Origin: Aporhodopirellula rubra
GTDB taxonomy: Bacteria > Planctomycetota > Planctomycetia > Pirellulales > Pirellulaceae
Reading direction: 5' to 3'
DNA: 64,000 nt
NCBI RefSeq assembly: GCF_014192335.1
Contig: NZ_JACHXU010000034.1
Span: forward strand, 1 to 64,000
Under the pieces are notes generated by a model. It saw only the letters and a list, made by a program, of their open reading frames with translations. It searched no databases and was not told the origin of the DNA. Below, piece by piece: positions 63,103 through 64,000 of the stretch; positions within the stretch are counted from its first letter, which is position 1; the number at the start of each line of letters is the position of its first letter. The translations under genes were made by a program, and so were the position numbers.

Positions 63103-64000
63103 TTGTCTGTTGCAACGAGTCGTTACCGGGCTGGCCAAGAAATTGTGCCGGGCTACACGTTGGTCCGTCGACTCGGCGCGGGGTTTTCCGGTCAAGTTTG
63201 GGTCGCACGTGCGGCCGGCGGAACGGAGGTGGCGCTCAAGGTGGTCGAGCTGCACAAAATCGGCGGTCGCAAAGAACTCAAGGCGTTGCGAACGATCCGT
63301 AATGTCCGCCATCCCAATTTGTGCCCCGTTCATAGTTTTTGGGTACGTGACAGTTCGGGGCGTTTGCTTCGTGACGACGAAACGGAGACGCTCGATCCAG
63401 ATAACGAGCATCTCAAAACCGGTCCTGTTCCGGTTCCCGTATCGCGACAGCCACCTGTCGTTCAGTCTCCTGAGATTTCGCTGACCGAGACGAGAGCGTT
63501 TGACGTTCTTGAGAATCTGAAAGAATCTTCTGAAATCGATGGAGACGAATCGAGCGACGATGCACCCGAGGGTGAATTCGCCGGAGCTGATGACGCAGAC
63601 AGCAAGCGAACGTCGGACCAGGGAGAGTCTGGTGAGGCGAACGATTCGCTTCTCTATGAGACCATGGTTTCTGACTCCGGTGCAATTTCTGGTTCTGTTG
63701 GTTCCCAGGTTTCGGACCCGATGGCGACGATGGTCCCGGTCGATGCGTCTCCATCGCAGTTTGCGGAATCGGCACACGCCGAAGAATTGATCATCGTCAT
63801 GGGGCTCGGCGACGGGACGCTTAACGACCGTCTGCATGAGGTTCGACGCGAGAAGGGGATTGCGAAAAACTCAGCCGTCGTTTGTGGACTCGATGCGAAG
63901 GAGGCGATTCGCTACTTGCGTTCTTCGGCTCAAGCGATCGATGCACTTCTCGACCAGCATGGTATTTTGCACGGTGATATCAAACCTCAGAACATCCTGC
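63103..64000 (+). CDS. Ser/Thr protein kinase with a large acidic insert in the N-lobe (3' end outside window)
   Basis: The open frame runs from a TTG at 63103 (MSVATSRYRAGQEIVPGYTL) off the right end, 299 complete codons. TTAGG eight bases upstream is a good ribosome binding site; a stop lies twelve bases before the TTG. Kinase features: glycine loop GAGFSGQV (25-32), Lys46 in VALK, helix-C region with Glu58, and the catalytic loop HGDIKPQN (290-297). Here HGD replaces HRD, as in many Hanks-type kinases of this phylum. Between beta-4 (CPVHSFWVRD, ends about 83) and beta-5 (LIIVMGL, 229-235) lies an insert of about 136 residues rich in Asp, Glu, Ser and Pro, without visible structure. It probably pairs functionally with PP2C-type phosphatases such as the one at 6588. 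Confidence 0.88.
   Translation, partial: MSVATSRYRAGQEIVPGYTLVRRLGAGFSGQVWVARAAGGTEVALKVVELHKIGGRKELKALRTIRNVRHPNLCPVHSFWVRDSSGRLLRDDETETLDPDNEHLKTGPVPVPVSRQPPVVQSPEISLTETRAFDVLENLKESSEIDGDESSDDAPEGEFAGADDADSKRTSDQGESGEANDSLLYETMVSDSGAISGSVGSQVSDPMATMVPVDASPSQFAESAHAEELIIVMGLGDGTLNDRLHEVRREKGIAKNSAVVCGLDAKEAIRYLRSSAQAIDALLDQHGILHGDIKPQNIL

Noticed and set aside
1-64000. CRISPR arrays, rRNA or prophage
   Set aside because: No regularly spaced repeats, rRNA-like stretches, integrases or phage structural genes were seen.

Overview
The window looks like chromosomal DNA of a planctomycete, most likely the Rhodopirellula/Pirellulaceae branch. The evidence is indirect. There are several secreted proteins with no family I recognise, a secreted MocA-type oxidoreductase with a Tat signal, a planctomycete-style protein with a histidine plus DG motif near its C-terminus, large PP2C and Ser/Thr kinase genes, a two-part DsbD, dispersed type II secretion/pilus genes, frequent GTG/TTG starts and short operons on both strands. 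I see no tRNA, rRNA or CRISPR array. One insertion-sequence remnant (IS630-type transposase C-terminus) lies at the left edge.

Layout. 0-1 kb: IS630 remnant and a GspH-like pseudopilin. 1.2-3.1 kb (minus): a translation operon rplM-rpsI-infA, then a 32-residue basic protein with a bL37-like motif and a FabZ-like dehydratase. 3.1-11.2 kb: Gfo/Idh/MocA oxidoreductase, radical SAM protein, PP2C phosphatase, di-haem peroxidase, tRNA-dihydrouridine synthase and fatty acid desaturase. 11.2-33.6 kb: a large lipid/polyketide/peptide assembly-line locus. 33.6-46 kb: secreted and membrane proteins of unknown role, argH, an HtrA-like protease, a tyrosine-rich secreted protein with its own leader hairpin and terminator, a glycosyltransferase and a PAS-GGDEF diguanylate cyclase. 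46.3-50.3 kb: degenerate receiver, GspE, GspF and a pseudopilin. 50.3-64 kb: iron-type binding lipoprotein, crotonase, double TM2 protein, dnaE2 with a downstream PhyH-type dioxygenase, a membrane-anchored H/DG protein, DsbD, an APH-like kinase, and a Ser/Thr kinase that runs off the right edge.

The main system is the 11.2-33.6 kb locus. Four minus-strand genes are joined by ATGA stop/start overlaps in the order FAAL-PKS (3312 aa), AT-less PKS (1111 aa), NRPS module (about 1149 aa) and a tandem KAS III fusion (687 aa). A MacB/LolD-type ABC ATPase follows about 94 bp downstream. Divergently transcribed are an extended SDR epimerase/dehydrogenase and an FtsX/MacB-type permease, the likely partner of the ATPase. 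Gene order is colinear with the predicted chemistry. A fatty acid is activated by the FAAL and extended by one malonyl unit with C-methylation and full reduction. It is extended again by a module without its own acyltransferase or ketoreductase, then condensed with one amino acid. There is no thioesterase or reductase domain, so the KAS III fusion, whose second half has lost its catalytic residues, is the obvious candidate for release. A 3-acyl tetramate-like or N-acyl amino acid lipid are two possible products; this is inference.

Other items of note are an acidic insert of about 136 residues in the kinase at the right edge, a hairpin before rplM, a TTG start for infA, and a crotonase and a receiver that lack key catalytic residues.
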